Shown here: in pieces, positions 24,701 through 37,522 of the stretch | Layout of the letters: each line of letters starts with the position of its first letter | How positions within the stretch are numbered: position 1 is the stretch's first letter | Source: Chrysoporthe austroafricana | Taxonomy: Eukaryota; Ascomycota; Sordariomycetes; Diaporthales; Cryphonectriaceae | Length of the DNA stretch: 64,000 nt | Assembly: GCA_001051155.2 (NCBI GenBank) | Contig: JYIP02000006.1 | Span: forward strand, 2,728,001 to 2,792,000 | Direction: 5' to 3' | Notes under the pieces: generated by a model | The model's input: only the letters and a program-made list of their open reading frames with translations | The model's database searches: none | Told to the model about the DNA's origin: nothing | Made by a program: the position numbers and the translations under genes

Positions 24701-26075
24701 ATGAGAAATGCTGCTCAGCCTCACTGACCGGCGAGCTGAAGGCGTCGCGGACTTCCCGTTCCCGCAGAGGGAGAAGCCTAGGGCGCGCTGGCGATAGGAC
24801 TGTCCTGTTAGCTAACGTATCGACACCCGGGAGCAGCAGCGTCAGAAACGGAGGTTCACGGAAACAAGGCCATCGGCGCCGATGGCACGAACCGGGGAAG
24901 TGAATAAGCTCACTGCGGTGGACCCTCGTGCCCTGCGAGTACGACTGGTGAGCGGAGGTAATCGTCCGGACGCGACGGGGGTCTAGCCGAAGAAAAATCT
25001 TCGGTGAGGGAAGCACCTCGAAACGGAGCGGGAAACTTCCTATCGCGGAAGAGATGAGGCCATTCCCAGATGATGATGAGACGTGGCCCGGGCCTAGCTA
25101 GCTCTGCGATGGTCTTATCACTTGGCGTGCAGTGCTCCTCCAGTGCCCACCGTGCACTGACCTTTGATGAGAGAGAGGGTCGTGAGAACGGCCCCTTGCT
25201 ACTAGCAGAACACCAGGTCCTTGTTGTCGGGGTTCCCTGGAACGCGTACCTGAATAGCCTCGTGTCCGGCGAGATCCCGATGCTGCTCTGAGATCTCGAT
25301 CTAGATTCCTGCGGTAAGTGCCGGCCCCTGTATACGCCTTCTATCACCTTCTACCGCCGGGTCGTCGGCCGATATATACGCGTCAAAATGCGGGCTCACC
25401 CAGGTTTTGCGGCGACTGCGCCAGGGGTCGTGGGGCCCGTCCAGGTCCGCGGAAAGGCGAAAACCTGGACACGACGCCGAGAAAGTCTGGTTCAGAATCC
25501 AAGGCCCGTGGAGCGACGGCTACGTGGACAAGCCAGGGGCCGGATCAGGGGCTGCTAGACGTCAACGTCATACTGAGAATCTCCACGAGACGGGCACGGA
25601 GACGGAGCTGGGCTTCGAAGGCGAACTGTGCCTTGATCTCGGCCGAGGAGGGCTCGACGAGGCCTTCACCCCGGCCAGCTGTCACGATGGAGTAGGTCCG
25701 GTTTTTGCTGCGGTGGTCCGGCCCGCCGCCAGCAGAAAATAGACATGGAACACCAGAATAGCGGACCTGCTGGTCTGTCAAGGGACAATTTACGACGGGT
25801 CACTGTGAATCTCACGTGTACGGCTGTGTCTTGCTCTGAAACAGGCACGCGGAGTGCCCGTCGCATGGACAAGCTTTCGAGCGTGCTCGTCCGATTGTCA
25901 TTCCGAACGGTATAAGAGAGGCAACGTTACTTACTGCACGCGTTTCCAGAGTCCACCAGCCGCCGCGGGAGCTACCATAAGTAAGCGTTGCTGCTCGGGA
26001 CCAGCCCTACACCAGCTGACCGTTGAAGGCACATCCAGCAGGATCGCTGAGACCACATCCAAAGGACTGATAGGG

Positions 26076-26102
26076 AAAAAAAAAAAAAAAAAAAAAAAAA
26101 AA
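26076..26102. repeat. A27 homopolymer
   Basis: A run of 27 adenines, directly visible. It could be a simple replication-slippage tract or the tail remnant of a retroposed transcript. No coding sequence matching a retrocopy was recognised next to it. Confidence 0.9.
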
Positions 26103-26675
26103 CCCCACCCTACCCAGACTCCCTCAACGGGTGCTATCACAAACAAGCCTGAGACTAGAGAACACTAAAGTACTAGAGAACACCGGAGTCTGGCAGCACA
26201 GGCGAGGTCGGCTCGGCGCCGCGCGCTGAAATCATGGCTTGCTGCAAAACCTCACTGCAAGAGTGAGCTAAGCATGCTTAATTAGATGTCTTTTTCGAGA
26301 GCCGGGCTGGATGTTGGGCAAGGCTGAGGTCGACCTCTGCTTATTATGGTATATGGTGCAGATCTTTCCAAGCACAGTCTGCGACTCCGTCCAGGGACAA
26401 GGCGCACGGGAGTTCGTTATGCGTGGCGGAGAGGTTCGTGCTGATTGGCTGAGCTAATTAAAGCCCACGGACCCCCCATGTATGTAATCCTGATGGAGAT
26501 GTTTACGGACAGGGTTCATCAATCACCTTCATCAACAGCAGATCCAAGGCCCATGCCCTGAAAACCTTGCGTCTGATCAGAGCTTCTGTGGACGAGCAAT
26601 GCTACAGGTACGACTAGATGTCGTTCATGCAACGGCCAAACTCAATTCGGTCCTCATCTCGTTTCTGACGTCACG

Positions 26676-29600
26676 ATGAAATTCGCCAAGGAGCTCGAGA
26701 GGGACCTTGTTCCAGGTAAAGCCTCGCCCATCCAGCTGTCCGCGTAGAGGCCGAGTCCAAGGCTGAGTTCAGGCGACAAGTGTTGCTTCAAGGCGTACCT
26801 CTGCATTGTCTGGCGGGCCGATCTCGCGTGTGCCTTGACCTGTCAGATAGGAGGGCGGAGGGAGGTACACACAGAGGCTTGAGGAAGGAGATCAAGGGGC
26901 TGACCCAGTCGCAGAATGGCGCGTCAAGTACCTCAACTACAAGTCTGGGAAGAAGCATATCAAGGCCATCTCGAGGGCGATCAGCCGTGCCGATAGCACT
27001 CCGTCTCTGGGTCTGCCCAGGAAGGGTGATGGCCCCGCATCTGGTACGCCAGGCTTCGTGACGCCAGTGTCACGACCTGGCGATCGTCAGCTGGGCGTGG
27101 AGTCTGGGGCCGAGGAGGGCAATCCGCTCCGGACCAGCCAGGCACCTATGGGCCGGTCTCCTCCACGGTCCATGACTATTCCGAGGCGTGGAGAGCGCCA
27201 GAGGCTGACCGAGGGGGCCGACTCGGACGTGCACTACGGCAGCATCGTCCCTACGCCCCCAGACCATCAGGATGACCCCTTCCTCTTGGAACTCCCGGGA
27301 CCGGCCATCAGGGTGCCTTCTAATACAGCGCATGACCAAGAGGCGAGGCCGGCCAACAATCGCGCCAGCTCCGCCATCTCACTGAGTCGTCAGGCTCTGC
27401 AGCGGAGTGCGTCCATGGTAGGTCCACATCGGCAGAATCACGATGAGCGCCCTCAGCCACCTGACCGTGAGCGCTTCGCTCTCCCTGCCTCCGGCCAGAC
27501 AGTACCAAACCTTACGCCAAGCGACATGCAAAGTCCCCGTGCCCGGCTCCGCAGGATGTTCACCCTGACTGGGCCTTCACTGGACCGCTACAAGTCAAAG
27601 GGCGAGTACGACTTGCGTGCCCTAGACGAGGTCAGGGAGAAGGAGCGCGAATTCGCCGAGTTCCTTGATAGCGAGCTCGACAAGGTCGAGACCTTCTATA
27701 GACAGAAGGAGGACAGCGCCGGCAAGAGACTGGCCTTGCTTCGCGAGCAGCTACACGAGATGCGTAACAGGCGGACGTCAGAAATCGCGGAGGCTAGGCG
27801 CCGGAAGCGGAACGGTGAGGCCAATGGGAACCACGCAAAGGAGGACGACCATACCAATGGCGCTCATATTCCTCTCCTCGACCCCCTGAGAGCGAAACTG
27901 TTTAGGCCGGGGCCAAATTCCAAGGCCCTGCAGCACATGGGCACGCCATCACGCACAAGCCAAGCCAACGACGGGGGACGTGACTATGTTCGTCGTCCAC
28001 CGGAGGACGAGGTGCCATACCGCACGGCAAAGAGGAAGCTCAAGCTGGCTCTGCAGGAGTTCTACCGTGGGCTGGAGCTGCTCAAGTCTTATGCGCTTCT
28101 AAACCGAACAGCCTTTAGGAAGTTAAACAAGAAGTACGACAAGGCTGTTCATGCGCGGCCGCCTTATCGTTACATGACCGAAAAGGTTAACAAGAGTTGG
28201 TTTGTCAACTCAGATGTTCTGGAAGGGCATCTACAGGCAGTTGAGGATCTGTACGCCCGATACTTCGAGTCTGGTAACCACAAGATCGCAGCTGGCAAGT
28301 TGCGGAGCCTCAGCAAGAAGAAGCAGGATGAGTCCGGCAGCGCGTTCCAGAACGGAATCTTCATCGGCATCGGTGCGGTCTTCGCCATACAGGGCCTTGT
28401 ATATGGCGCAGAGCTCCTGTTCGACAATGATCCAGAAGTGAGGACGCAGACGAGCTATCTGATGCAGATTTATGGGGGTTATTTCCTCATGCTGTATCTA
28501 TTCAGCCTGTTCTGTCTTGATTGCAAGCTATGGACGGCCAACAGGGTGAATTACCCGTTCATCTTCGAGTTTGACGCGCGAAGCCAGCTGGACTGGAGGC
28601 AGCTGGCTGAGTTCCCGAGCTTCTTCTTGTTCCTCCTGGGGCTGTTTATGTGGCTCAACTTCACAAGATACGGGTCGCCGGCTATGTATCTTTACTATCC
28701 GGTGGTCTTGATTCTTCTCAGCTTTGTGATTCTATTTCTACCTGCTCCGGTTCTATTTCACAAGAGCCGGAAGTGGTTTCTCTACTCCCATGTACGTCTC
28801 CGTACTTGCTCCCCTCTGCCACGTGTGTGTGGGTGTATGCTAATCTTTCGCAGTGGCGTCTGTTCTTCGCAGGTCTATACCCCGTCGAGTTCCGTGACTT
28901 CTTCCTAGGAGATATGTACTGTTCGCTCACATACGCCATGTGTGTAAGTCATCAGGCCAACGCTCTCAAATTTTCGTTTCTGACAGTTGGCCATAGAATA
29001 TCGAGCTCTTCTTCTGTTTGTACGCGAATGCATGGAATAATCCTCAAAATTGCAACTCGAATCACTCACGCCTGCTGGGCTTTTTTGCCTGCCTTCCACC
29101 GATTTGGTACGTGAGACAGCTTGCACTAAAATTGAGATTCTTGAATTCTGACTACCTTGAAAGGCGGTTTCTGCAATGCATCCGGCGTTATAAGGATACG
29201 CGGAACATATTTCCTCATCTCGTCAATTGTGGCAAGTACACGGCAAGCATTCTGGCAGGAGTCTTCTTGAGCGTCTACCGCATTCAAAACACGCACCAAA
29301 ATTTGGCTCTCTTCGTCGCCTTCTCGACGGTCAATGGGTTTTACACAGGTAAGCCTGAGCATCATCGTCACCTATTGCTCCTTATTGAACCAAAGTTGAC
29401 CCCGTCTTTTCGCAGCATTCTGGGATATTTTTATGGACTTCTCGCTCCTTCAACCTCACACTCGGTACCGCTTTCTCCGTGACACCACTGCCCTTAAATA
29501 TCGGTGGCCGTACTACCTCATTATGGTTCTCGACCCGATTCTTCGCTTCAACTGGGTCTTCTATGCCATTTTCACACATAACACCCAACACTCCTCCACC

Positions 29601-30260
29601 GCCTCCTTCCTCATCGGCTTCTCAGAGGTCACCCGTCGCGGCATGTGGACACTCTTAAGAGTCGAAAACGAGCACTGCACCAACGTCAAGCAGTACAGGG
29701 CCTCCCGCGATGTTCCGCTGCCATATGACCTTGATTCTCAGGCTGATTATCTGACGAGTGGCAGAGGCAGCTCCGACTTGGGCGGAAAGCAGGCCCAGCG
29801 ACCCGAGCCTGAGAACGAGCTCGTGCGCAGTCCGTCTACGGCTAGAGTTAGCTGGAGCGGTGTGGTGGCGCGCACGCAGAGCCGCAGTTCAACGGGTGTC
29901 CCTGTTCCACAGACACCTGGCGGGCCTTCAGATGCGGTGGAAGAAGGTCGGTCTCCAGGCGAGGACTCGGCCACCGTGAGGAGACGGATGCGTTCAGATA
30001 CAATCGGGAACAAGAGTATCAGAGGAATACTCGCGGAAGCACACAGGCAAGACTTCGAGAAGAAGAGGAAGCCCGAGTCGAGGGGTGGTGGAATTCAGTT
30101 GGAAGAAGCTCAAGAAGAGGATGAAGATGACGAGTCTGACGAAGACGCAGTAGCTAGTGAGGTCTCAGATGAGGAGACCGGATCGATGCTAGATGAGAGG
30201 ATGGAAGTCCGGGAGGCGGAGATGCTGGCTAGGCATGGAAAGGATAAGGATAGCGATTGA
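26676..30260 (+). CDS. SYG1/XPR1 family phosphate exporter (SPX-EXS)
   Basis: Predicted join(26676..26715, 26915..28791, 28854..28943, 28997..29106, 29164..29348, 29416..30260), 1048 aa, all junctions in frame. The start MKFAKELERDLVPEW and YKSGKKHIKAI form the first SPX part. After a long Ser/Pro-rich insert, the SPX core resumes near residue 236 and ends near 425 with the basic LNRTAFRKLNKKYDKA helix that binds inositol pyrophosphates in this family. The EXS domain of several membrane segments (about 480-870) includes ANRVNYPFIFEF, RFLQCIRRYKDT and HLVNCGKYT. The last 170 residues are hydrophilic and acidic. Family members export phosphate at the plasma membrane or Golgi, gated by phosphate status through SPX. 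Confidence 0.92.
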
Positions 30261-31364
30261 TATGATTTAGGTAGGCAGATCAGCTGTTGTGAGATGCTGT
30301 TCTGGAACTTACCCTGTTTTTGACCAAACCCTCTGGCCGAGAGAATGTGGTCCGGGTAGAACCGCCGAAGGCCAGTAGTGAGCATCACACCACCCAGCTC
30401 CTGTGATTAGGTAGTACTATCAAAGTAACTTTTCCTAAGACTTACTGGCATGAGGCCCTCGCCCACCACGACCCTTCAAGGAAAGTAGGTATCCAGACGC
30501 TGACAGTATGAAACCCTCCCAAGCAGTAGCCCCCTCCACCTACAGCATTGCAACAACCCCAGCCTATAAACAGCCAGCCAAACCGAAACTGTCCGGCGTG
30601 TTGCGCAGCGCGATAGCACCTAACGAATTTTAGTGTCAGAGATTTCGGTTGGTGGAGTGGAGAGACTCCCAGTCTGAATTCGGTGCGCACCTGAAATGTT
30701 TTGTCTTCTTCTTTTTCTTGGGAGAAGGGTGGTGTTCCCGAATTGGTGATAAATGTGGTCCTGAGGCGGTTGGAATTTGGGAAAGCATCGCTCATATAAG
30801 TCTCCCCAACGGCATCCTTGCTGCGGTTGACGAAAGCACCCTGCCGGAGCACCGCTGAAGACGCCATCAGCTCGTATGCGGCTGTTGTCCTCATTCACGC
30901 AGGCGTAACGGGACCGGCGGACTTTTTGCGATGATCCTCGGGACGTCCAGTTTTGGCAAGGCACACGGCAGCGGCCATCAATAAGACCGCCAACATGAGC
31001 CACAGCAAGAAGAGTTTCTCGCGTCTCATGCAGCATCGAGGAACTATGCATTCAAAAATTCTTGGACGGTCAAAGAGAACAGTCAAGCCACAGCCAATTT
31101 ATACGGCATCTTGTAATTACAGAAGGTGTCTTCACACCAGAACTAAACTATCCTGCCATGAGCTAGCTTGCTATGCTTCCTGTATCAAACAACATGCTCA
31201 TTTTGCTTCGTCATACTCATGTAGTCGTCCAAATACGCTCTGAGGACTCGTGAATACACCGGCGACCTGGGCAAAAGCACCGAGTGTTGTCCCGCTAGGT
31301 CGTGAAACACTTTTGCCTGAAGTGGCGATTACGCATGTATCCATGCACATGCTATAGCAGCCAT
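30261..31364. other. Convergent intergenic region (SYG1/XPR1 gene / RAD7)
   Basis: 1.1 kb between two convergent stop codons. It holds 3' UTRs and one small membrane-type frame, listed separately. Nothing else is supported. Confidence 0.5.
30895..31029 (-). CDS. Possible small single-pass membrane peptide (44 aa)
   Basis: From the ATG at 31029 the frame reads MRREKLFLLWLMLAVLL and continues through a second hydrophobic stretch to a short basic hydrophilic tail (KTGRPEDHRKKS) and a TGA. The pattern of a positively charged start, about 20 hydrophobic residues and a basic tail is that of a small membrane protein. A longer in-frame start at 31086 gives 63 aa. There is no family recognition, no known neighbour logic, and such frames arise by chance. 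It lies between two convergent 3' ends. Confidence 0.22.
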   Translation of the reverse strand: MRREKLFLLWLMLAVLLMAAAVCLAKTGRPEDHRKKSAGPVTPA

Positions 31365-33452
31365 CTAGTCCTGTCCCTCGATGATCATGCCAAGGGCATT
31401 GGGCATGCCGATAAGAATTTTGCCCCTGGGCACGCGCACATCCTTGAGCTTCATGCAGCCAAAGACGTTCAGCTCCTTCAGGTTCGGACAGCTGCGGAAG
31501 ATGCTGCCTACAACAAAGTCCGTAACTTCCTCACAGAAGCTGAGCTCTAGCTCCTTGAGCTCCGGGTATGTGTTCTTGGGGCCGAAGACCTCCTCGAAAG
31601 CCTGACTTGAAATGTGTCGACAAGCATGAACGTTCAACTTCTGTAGAGAACGACCTGAGTGGGCCATTAGGGCCTTGAAACCCTCAGAGCACAGACCGAC
31701 GCCATCAGGATTCTCGCGGGGGTTCTGGGAGTCGAGCTGTCGACACTTCTGTAGATCAAGGAAAACAAGACCCGGATTCTTCCAGTCGACAAAGAGACGA
31801 GCAAAGCCGGCGTCGGTCATAGCCTCGCTGTCAGTGATGCGGAGCTTCGATAGTGTGCGACAATTAGCGTGAATAGCATCGAGGACGGTATTATCCAGCT
31901 CCGGCGTCATACGCAAAGAGAGGGTCTTGAGTCCGCTACCAATGTTACGAAGCGCTTCGACCCAGATATCTGAGTGAACGTCCTTGTGGAGGTGAATGCT
32001 CAGATATTGTAGTTTCTTGAGGTGGGCTAATTCTCGGATACCATCGCCGCTGACAGCCTGGTTGTGGTAGACTTTGATGCGCTTTAGCGACGGAGTTGTG
32101 TCCTTGAGCATGGCCAGACACTCATCGTCGAAGTGCTTATCTGTGAAATAAACCTGCAATGTCTGTAGAGGTTCGCCTTTTGTAGTCAAATATTTCTTCC
32201 ACATGTCATTACTCAAGAGATTAGCGCCGTGGACGTGCAATCCCTGAAGCTCGAGCTGATCTCGTGAGAGAAGGTACTCCATCACCTCATCCTTGAATTG
32301 GATGGCGTATTTCAGCTTCAGACTCTTTATGTTGGGCACAACCTGAAAAATACGGATCAGGTCATCTGTGCTCAATTTGGTGGCATCGTAGATGGTGATG
32401 TCACGCGCTGTTGGTTGGAGGAAGAGGTTGAGGGTGTTTTTATCCAGAAGACGCTTCTTGGACAGCAACCGAGCGATCTTATCGATCGTTCGAGGAGGCA
32501 ATTCGCCCAGATCATCCGCCAGGTGGATATTCTTGGCCAGAGTCTCGATGCAGAGACTCATGAGACTCTTGGCGCCGATGACATAGGTGCCATCGAGCAT
32601 GCTGCTCTGATTCTTGCGGCGGCGACCGACTGGACCGCCGGGAGCAGGCTTCTTCTTCTTCTTGGCCGGACCGTCCTCCTTCTCAAGCTCCTTGCCGCAG
32701 GGGTTGCACAAGAGACCGCCATTGGGTCCGGCGCGTGAATAAGGCGTGACTGTGAACCTCACATTGCACATGTCGCCTGGATATGTTTACAGTCAGCAAT
32801 TGAGATAAGTCTGGGTGTGTCGGATTCCTAGTAGATACGTACAGTTCGCCATCTGACCAGGTTGGGGTCCGCTGTTCCTCAACAGCTCCTCGATCAGATC
32901 GTCTTCTTGGTCAGAGTCTTCCAGGCGCTTCTTGCGCTTTTGGAAGCGCTTAGAGGATTTGATTTTCTCAATGGCTTTCTGCTGGTCGAGCTTGCGTTTG
33001 TTGCCCTGCCTACCTGCGCCTTCACCCTCTTCACCGGTACCGTTGGCATTGGAAGTGGATGGGCCTTCGCCAGCATCACCGCCATCTTGTTGGCCTTCTG
33101 CTTGGGCCTGATCTCTGCGTCGTTGGTAATCGAGACGAATCTGGTTGGCGCTGATGTTGTGACTGGCCAAGAAATCTGTCAACGCGGACTGGGGACCTCT
33201 AATCGCCCGACCCCGGCGCACGACAGCCTGGGCAGACTGGTTGTTCTGCGCACCGGCTGCTTGAGTAGTGACGCTCTGCGCAGTGGTGATCTGTACAGTG
33301 GCAGTCTGGCTGGCAGTGCTCTGAGCACCATTCGGAGCCGCATTCGTCGGGGCGGCCTGAACACCATTAGCGGCGGCGGCGTTCAGTGCTCGCTGACGAG
33401 CGCCTTGGACGCGCTGTGACACTCGTTGACCAGCCTTCTTCGTGCGAGCCAT
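31365..33452 (-). CDS. RAD7: DNA repair protein Rad7 (leucine-rich repeat)
   Basis: Predicted complement(join(31365..32776, 32843..33452)), 673 aa. The start is MARTKKAG; an open frame continues upstream but lacks a better ATG. The N-terminal half is disordered, Gln/Ala-rich, and contains the conserved RGPQSALTDFLASHNIS block. The 66-nt intron splits a Cys codon of a zinc-binding CDMC...CNPC pair near residues 204-228. The rest is a run of leucine-rich repeats (for example LKELELSFCEEVTDF). In yeast, Rad7 pairs with Rad16 and Abf1 in global-genome nucleotide excision repair and joins an elongin-type ubiquitin ligase. It is transcribed away from RAD16. Confidence 0.93.
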
Positions 33453-34234
33453 CTTCGTCCTCAAGCCTGGTCCTAGGGACGCCCTGGGTGGGTAACGCTG
33501 ATGCCCTACGACGAGGGGTTCAGTAGACTCGGGGCGACAGTATCTTGCCGAGTATGTATAAGAGGTAAGACCGCCGCTGTCTAAGGTTGCCGACGGGGTG
33601 GGAAGGAATCGAGATGGTAGTGAGAGGCGATGGGATTTGGTGAGTGGCGTTGACTGCAAGCAAAAGAATTGAGATGGGTTTGGTCAAAGACGGAGCTTTC
33701 AGTGGTGCAGGGAAGTGGGAGGTGAAAGGCGCGCGTGTGGGACGCGCTATCCCGGTGCTTGCCCACAAGTCATGCAACCACTTTACTCTGGTACACAGTA
33801 CCAACGTAGTGTCAACCCCAGGCGGGCCTGATGCTAGCTTTGCCCCGCCTCACTCAGGTACTTTGTACTATTCTCGGGCTTAATGGGACCCGCTTTTCCA
33901 CATGATAGCGCGACGGGCTAGAACGCGAGGCATTGGTGGCAACCTCTCCAAAACTCCAACTCAAAGGGCGTGCACCCAAATATGGGAGAAAGCCGTTTCT
34001 TTTTGCCGAGGCGCCTCAGATTTTCCCACCCGAATGATCCTTTCTTCGATTCTGCTCCCCTTTGTGATCACCTTTGCACCTCATCAACCACACGTCAAGG
34101 GCCCATCAGCCTATCATCTCCCTTGTGATTATCACCCCACCATCGACATTTCGAACTGATTGAAATTCCTCCCTCCATTCTGCCTTTCTGGCAATTCGAT
34201 TTCTCAGAGCAAAACCCTCATTGCCGTCGCCAAT
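33453..34234. promoter_or_regulatory. Shared divergent promoter region of RAD7 and RAD16
   Basis: 782 bp separate the start codons of two genes whose products act as one complex. Part next to RAD7 stays open in its frame for about 200 bases but has UTR-like sequence (CT-rich on the RAD7 strand). No site I can name with confidence was seen. Confidence 0.6.
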
Positions 34235-37200
34235 ATGGTGCGAACTAGGAGTTCGCTCCCCGCCCAAACCGGCGACATTGGTAGGTTTCGACCGAAGCAA
34301 TCATGATCTGCCATACCCCAAGGTACGAACACTATGAGACTAACTCGAAATGCTAGCCGAGACTTCATCCGCCTCGAACAGTATCGCGGTCAGCTCGCCA
34401 ACTATCGTTAAGCGTCCTCGCGGTCGTCCAAGTAAGGCGTCTCTCGCAGCAGCAGCAGCCGCGGCTGCTGCAGCCAGCAAAGATTCGCGCTCCTCTGCCT
34501 CCACCTCGAACTATTCAGAGTCTGCCTCGGGTTACTCGACCCCGCTCACTAGCAATGTGCCCACACCTGCCCTTGAGAAACCGACTCGTACAGCAAGCGT
34601 TGATGGAAACTTTGAGATCGTTATTCCCACCGTCAAACCTCGCGAGGAAGCTTCCAAAGCCATGCAGAAAGCAAGAGCCTACATGATGGGCAATAACTCC
34701 AAACGAAAACTCGAGTCCATGGAACTCGCTGATAGCGAAGACGATGAGTCGTTGGATACTTCTCTAGACGCTCGACGCACCCGCCATGACGAGAAGGTGG
34801 CTCGGGAACTACAAGAGGAGCTTGATCGCGAGGCTGCCGAGGCGTTCATCTCTGAGAGTGATCGGGATTCTCTGGATTACGATTTGGACGAAGACAGTGG
34901 CGATGCTTTCGTGGTCGACCCTAAGGGTAAGGGCAAGGCTGTCAGTACCAGCCGACCTCGAAGTGGTCGAACCAAAGCAAAGGCCGTTGTGCTGGACTCC
35001 GATGAAGATGACATTGACTACTCTGATTCTGTCGACTATGAACCTCCCACCAAGAAGCAGAAGACCGTCAATGGTAAGGGCAAGGGCAAGGGCAAGGGCA
35101 AGATGCCTGCCATTGCACTCTCTGACGATGACGACGTGGTGCCAGGTATGTCGGTCACCCACATACTCCTTCTCTACCCCTCTCCGATCACAATGACGAT
35201 ATGTTCTCCACGCTGCATGGGCTTACCCGCTGATATGATATAGTTTCGAGCAAGCGCCAGACTGGACGCAAGGACAAGAAGATTGACGTTCCAGCGACTG
35301 AGGACTCAGCCATGGAAGCAACCAGTAGCGATGACTTCGGGGTGACTGACTACGACGAGGGTTCCATGTCGGACGACGATAGTGATGTCGAGGCCGCAGC
35401 AGACCGACCGAATAGAGTTCAGGGCGCCTCTCGTCGTGGCTTCTCGGCTTACAAGAACCGGAGGGGGGTCCGTACCGTCCGAGACAAACTGGAGTTGTAT
35501 CATCCACTGCTCAAGACTATGTGGGATGATCTCGAGAAGTTGCCACGCCTAAATGCTGGTAAAGCTGAGCAGCCAAAGACCATCTCTCGCCTGCTCAAAC
35601 CTTTCCAGCTAGAGGGCCTCGCCTGGATGAAGGCCATGGAACAGACCGAATGGAAGGGCGGCCTTCTAGGCGACGAGATGGGCCTTGGAAAGACCATTCA
35701 GGCTGTCAGCCTCATCATGAGTGACTATCCTGCCAAGCAACCCACGCTTGTCCTGGTTCCACCAGTCGCTCTGATGCAGTGGGTTAGCGAGATTGACAGC
35801 TATACGGACGGGACACTGAAGACTCTTGTTTACCACGGCACGAATCCAAAGGCCAAGGTAAAGTCAATCAAGGAACTAAAGAAGTACGACGTTATTATGA
35901 TGTCTTACAACAGCTTGGAGTCCATGTACAGGAAGCAGGAGAAGGGCTTCAAGAGGAAGGAGGGTTTGCACAAGGAGAAGTCGCTGATCCACGCCATCAA
36001 CTTCCACCGTGTGATTTTGGATGAAGCTCATTGTATCAAAACCCGAACCACCATGACGGCGAAAGCCTGCTTCGCCTTGAAGGTTGATTACCGCTGGTGC
36101 CTTACCGGCACACCTCTTCAGAATCGCATCGGCGAGTTTTTCAGCTTGATCAGGTTTCTCAACATTCGCCCTTTCGCATCGTACTTCTGCAAGCACTGCG
36201 ATTGCGAATCCCTCAATTGGGATATGGACGAGGACCACAGGTGTGTGGGTTGTAAGCACAACGCTATGCAACATATCAGTGTTTTCAACCAAGGTATGTC
36301 CAACCTTCCTGAATATGCCTACTTGGTTTACTAACGTGGTCTCCAGAGCTGTTAAATCCTATCCAACGCTACGGCAACTTTGGGCCTGGCAGAGAGGCTT
36401 TTCGCAAGCTACGCATGATGACCGACCGGATTATGTTGCGTCGTCTGAAGAAGGATCACACCAACTCCATGGAGCTGCCAGTCAAGGAGATTTTCGTAGA
36501 CCGCCAATTCTTCGGCCTTGCAGAGAATGATTTCGCAAACAGTATCATGACAAATGGGCAGCGAGACTTCGACACATACGTCGCTCAGGGTGTTCTTCTC
36601 AACAACTACGCCAACATCTTCGGCCTGATCATGCAGATGAGACAAGTAGCAGATCATCCTGACCTCATCCTGAAGAAGAACGCAGCAGAGGGCCAGAACG
36701 TTCTACAGTGCATCATATGCGACGAACCCGCAGAGGAAGCCATTCGATCTAGGTGCAAGCATGACTTCTGTCGCGCGTGTGCAAAGGCGTACTTGAACTC
36801 TCAGGACCAGCCCGACTGCCCTCGCTGTCATATTCCGTTGTCCATCGACCTTGAGCAACCCGAGATCGAGCAAGATGAGGTTCTCGTTAAGAAGTCGAGC
36901 ATCATCAATCGAATCAAGATGGAAAACTGGACCTCCTCATCCAAGATTGAGTTGTTGGTCCGTGAGCTCCACAAGCTCCGCTCGGACAAGGCCACCCACA
37001 AGTCGATCATCTTCTCTCAGTTCACAACCATGCTGCAGCTCATCGAGTGGCGATTGCGCCGTGCGGGTATCTCGACGGTCATGCTGGATGGCTCTATGAG
37101 TCCAGCTCAGCGTGCGGCTTCCATCGACCACTTCATGACAAATGTGGACGTGGAATGCTTTTTGGTGTCTCTGAAGGCCGGCGGTGTGGCGCTGAATCTC

Positions 37201-37515
37201 ACCGAGGCTTCTCATGTCTTCATTGTCGATCCGTAAGTGTTAAAGCTCATGACTGTGACATACCGAGTGCTAACTTGACCTTCTAGATGGTGGAATCCAG
37301 CAGCTGAGTGGCAGTCTGCTGATCGATGTCACCGCATTGGGCAAACTCGCCCGTGCACCATCACTCGTCTTTGCATTGAAGATTCGGTCGAGAGTCGCAT
37401 GGTTCTCTTGCAAGAGAAGAAGACGAATATGATAAATTCGACCATCAACTCGGACGACGCGGCAATGGAGTCCTTGAGCCCGGAGGATCTTCAGTTCCTC
37501 TTTCGTGGATCTTGA
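34235..37515 (+). CDS. RAD16: DNA repair ATPase/E3 ligase Rad16
   Basis: Predicted join(34235..34280, 34357..35145, 35244..36293, 36347..37232, 37287..37515), 999 aa, all junctions in frame. The N-terminus has an AT-hook-like KRPRGRPSK (about 34-42), a ten-Ala run and acidic patches. The SNF2 ATPase follows: Walker [14 protein letters not shown] box (ILDEAHCIK), TGTPLQNR, and motif [13 protein letters not shown] near the end. A Cys-rich insert (CKHCDCE...CVGC) and a C3HC4 RING finger ([10 protein letters not shown]...CPRCHIPL) sit between the helicase lobes, the arrangement typical of Rad16. With Rad7 it remodels chromatin in global-genome excision repair and acts in ubiquitylation. The terminal [11 protein letters not shown] block matches the family. 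Confidence 0.95.
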
Positions 37516-37522
37516 ATGACCC

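Larger units (their letters stand above)
20272..26675. other. 6.4-kb region with no supportable gene
   Basis: This is the largest gap in the window, lying between two divergent start codons. The longest frames (for example 24423-25016 minus, 23287-23838 plus, 24910-25347 minus) have no recognisable motif, are biased in composition and lack convincing splice sites. The content includes a pyrimidine tract at about 21045-21090, a degenerate GTACAG hexamer array at 21691-21748 and an A27 run at 26076-26102. The ends should hold promoters and possibly long spliced leaders. I cannot exclude a non-coding RNA or decayed repeats. Confidence 0.5.
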
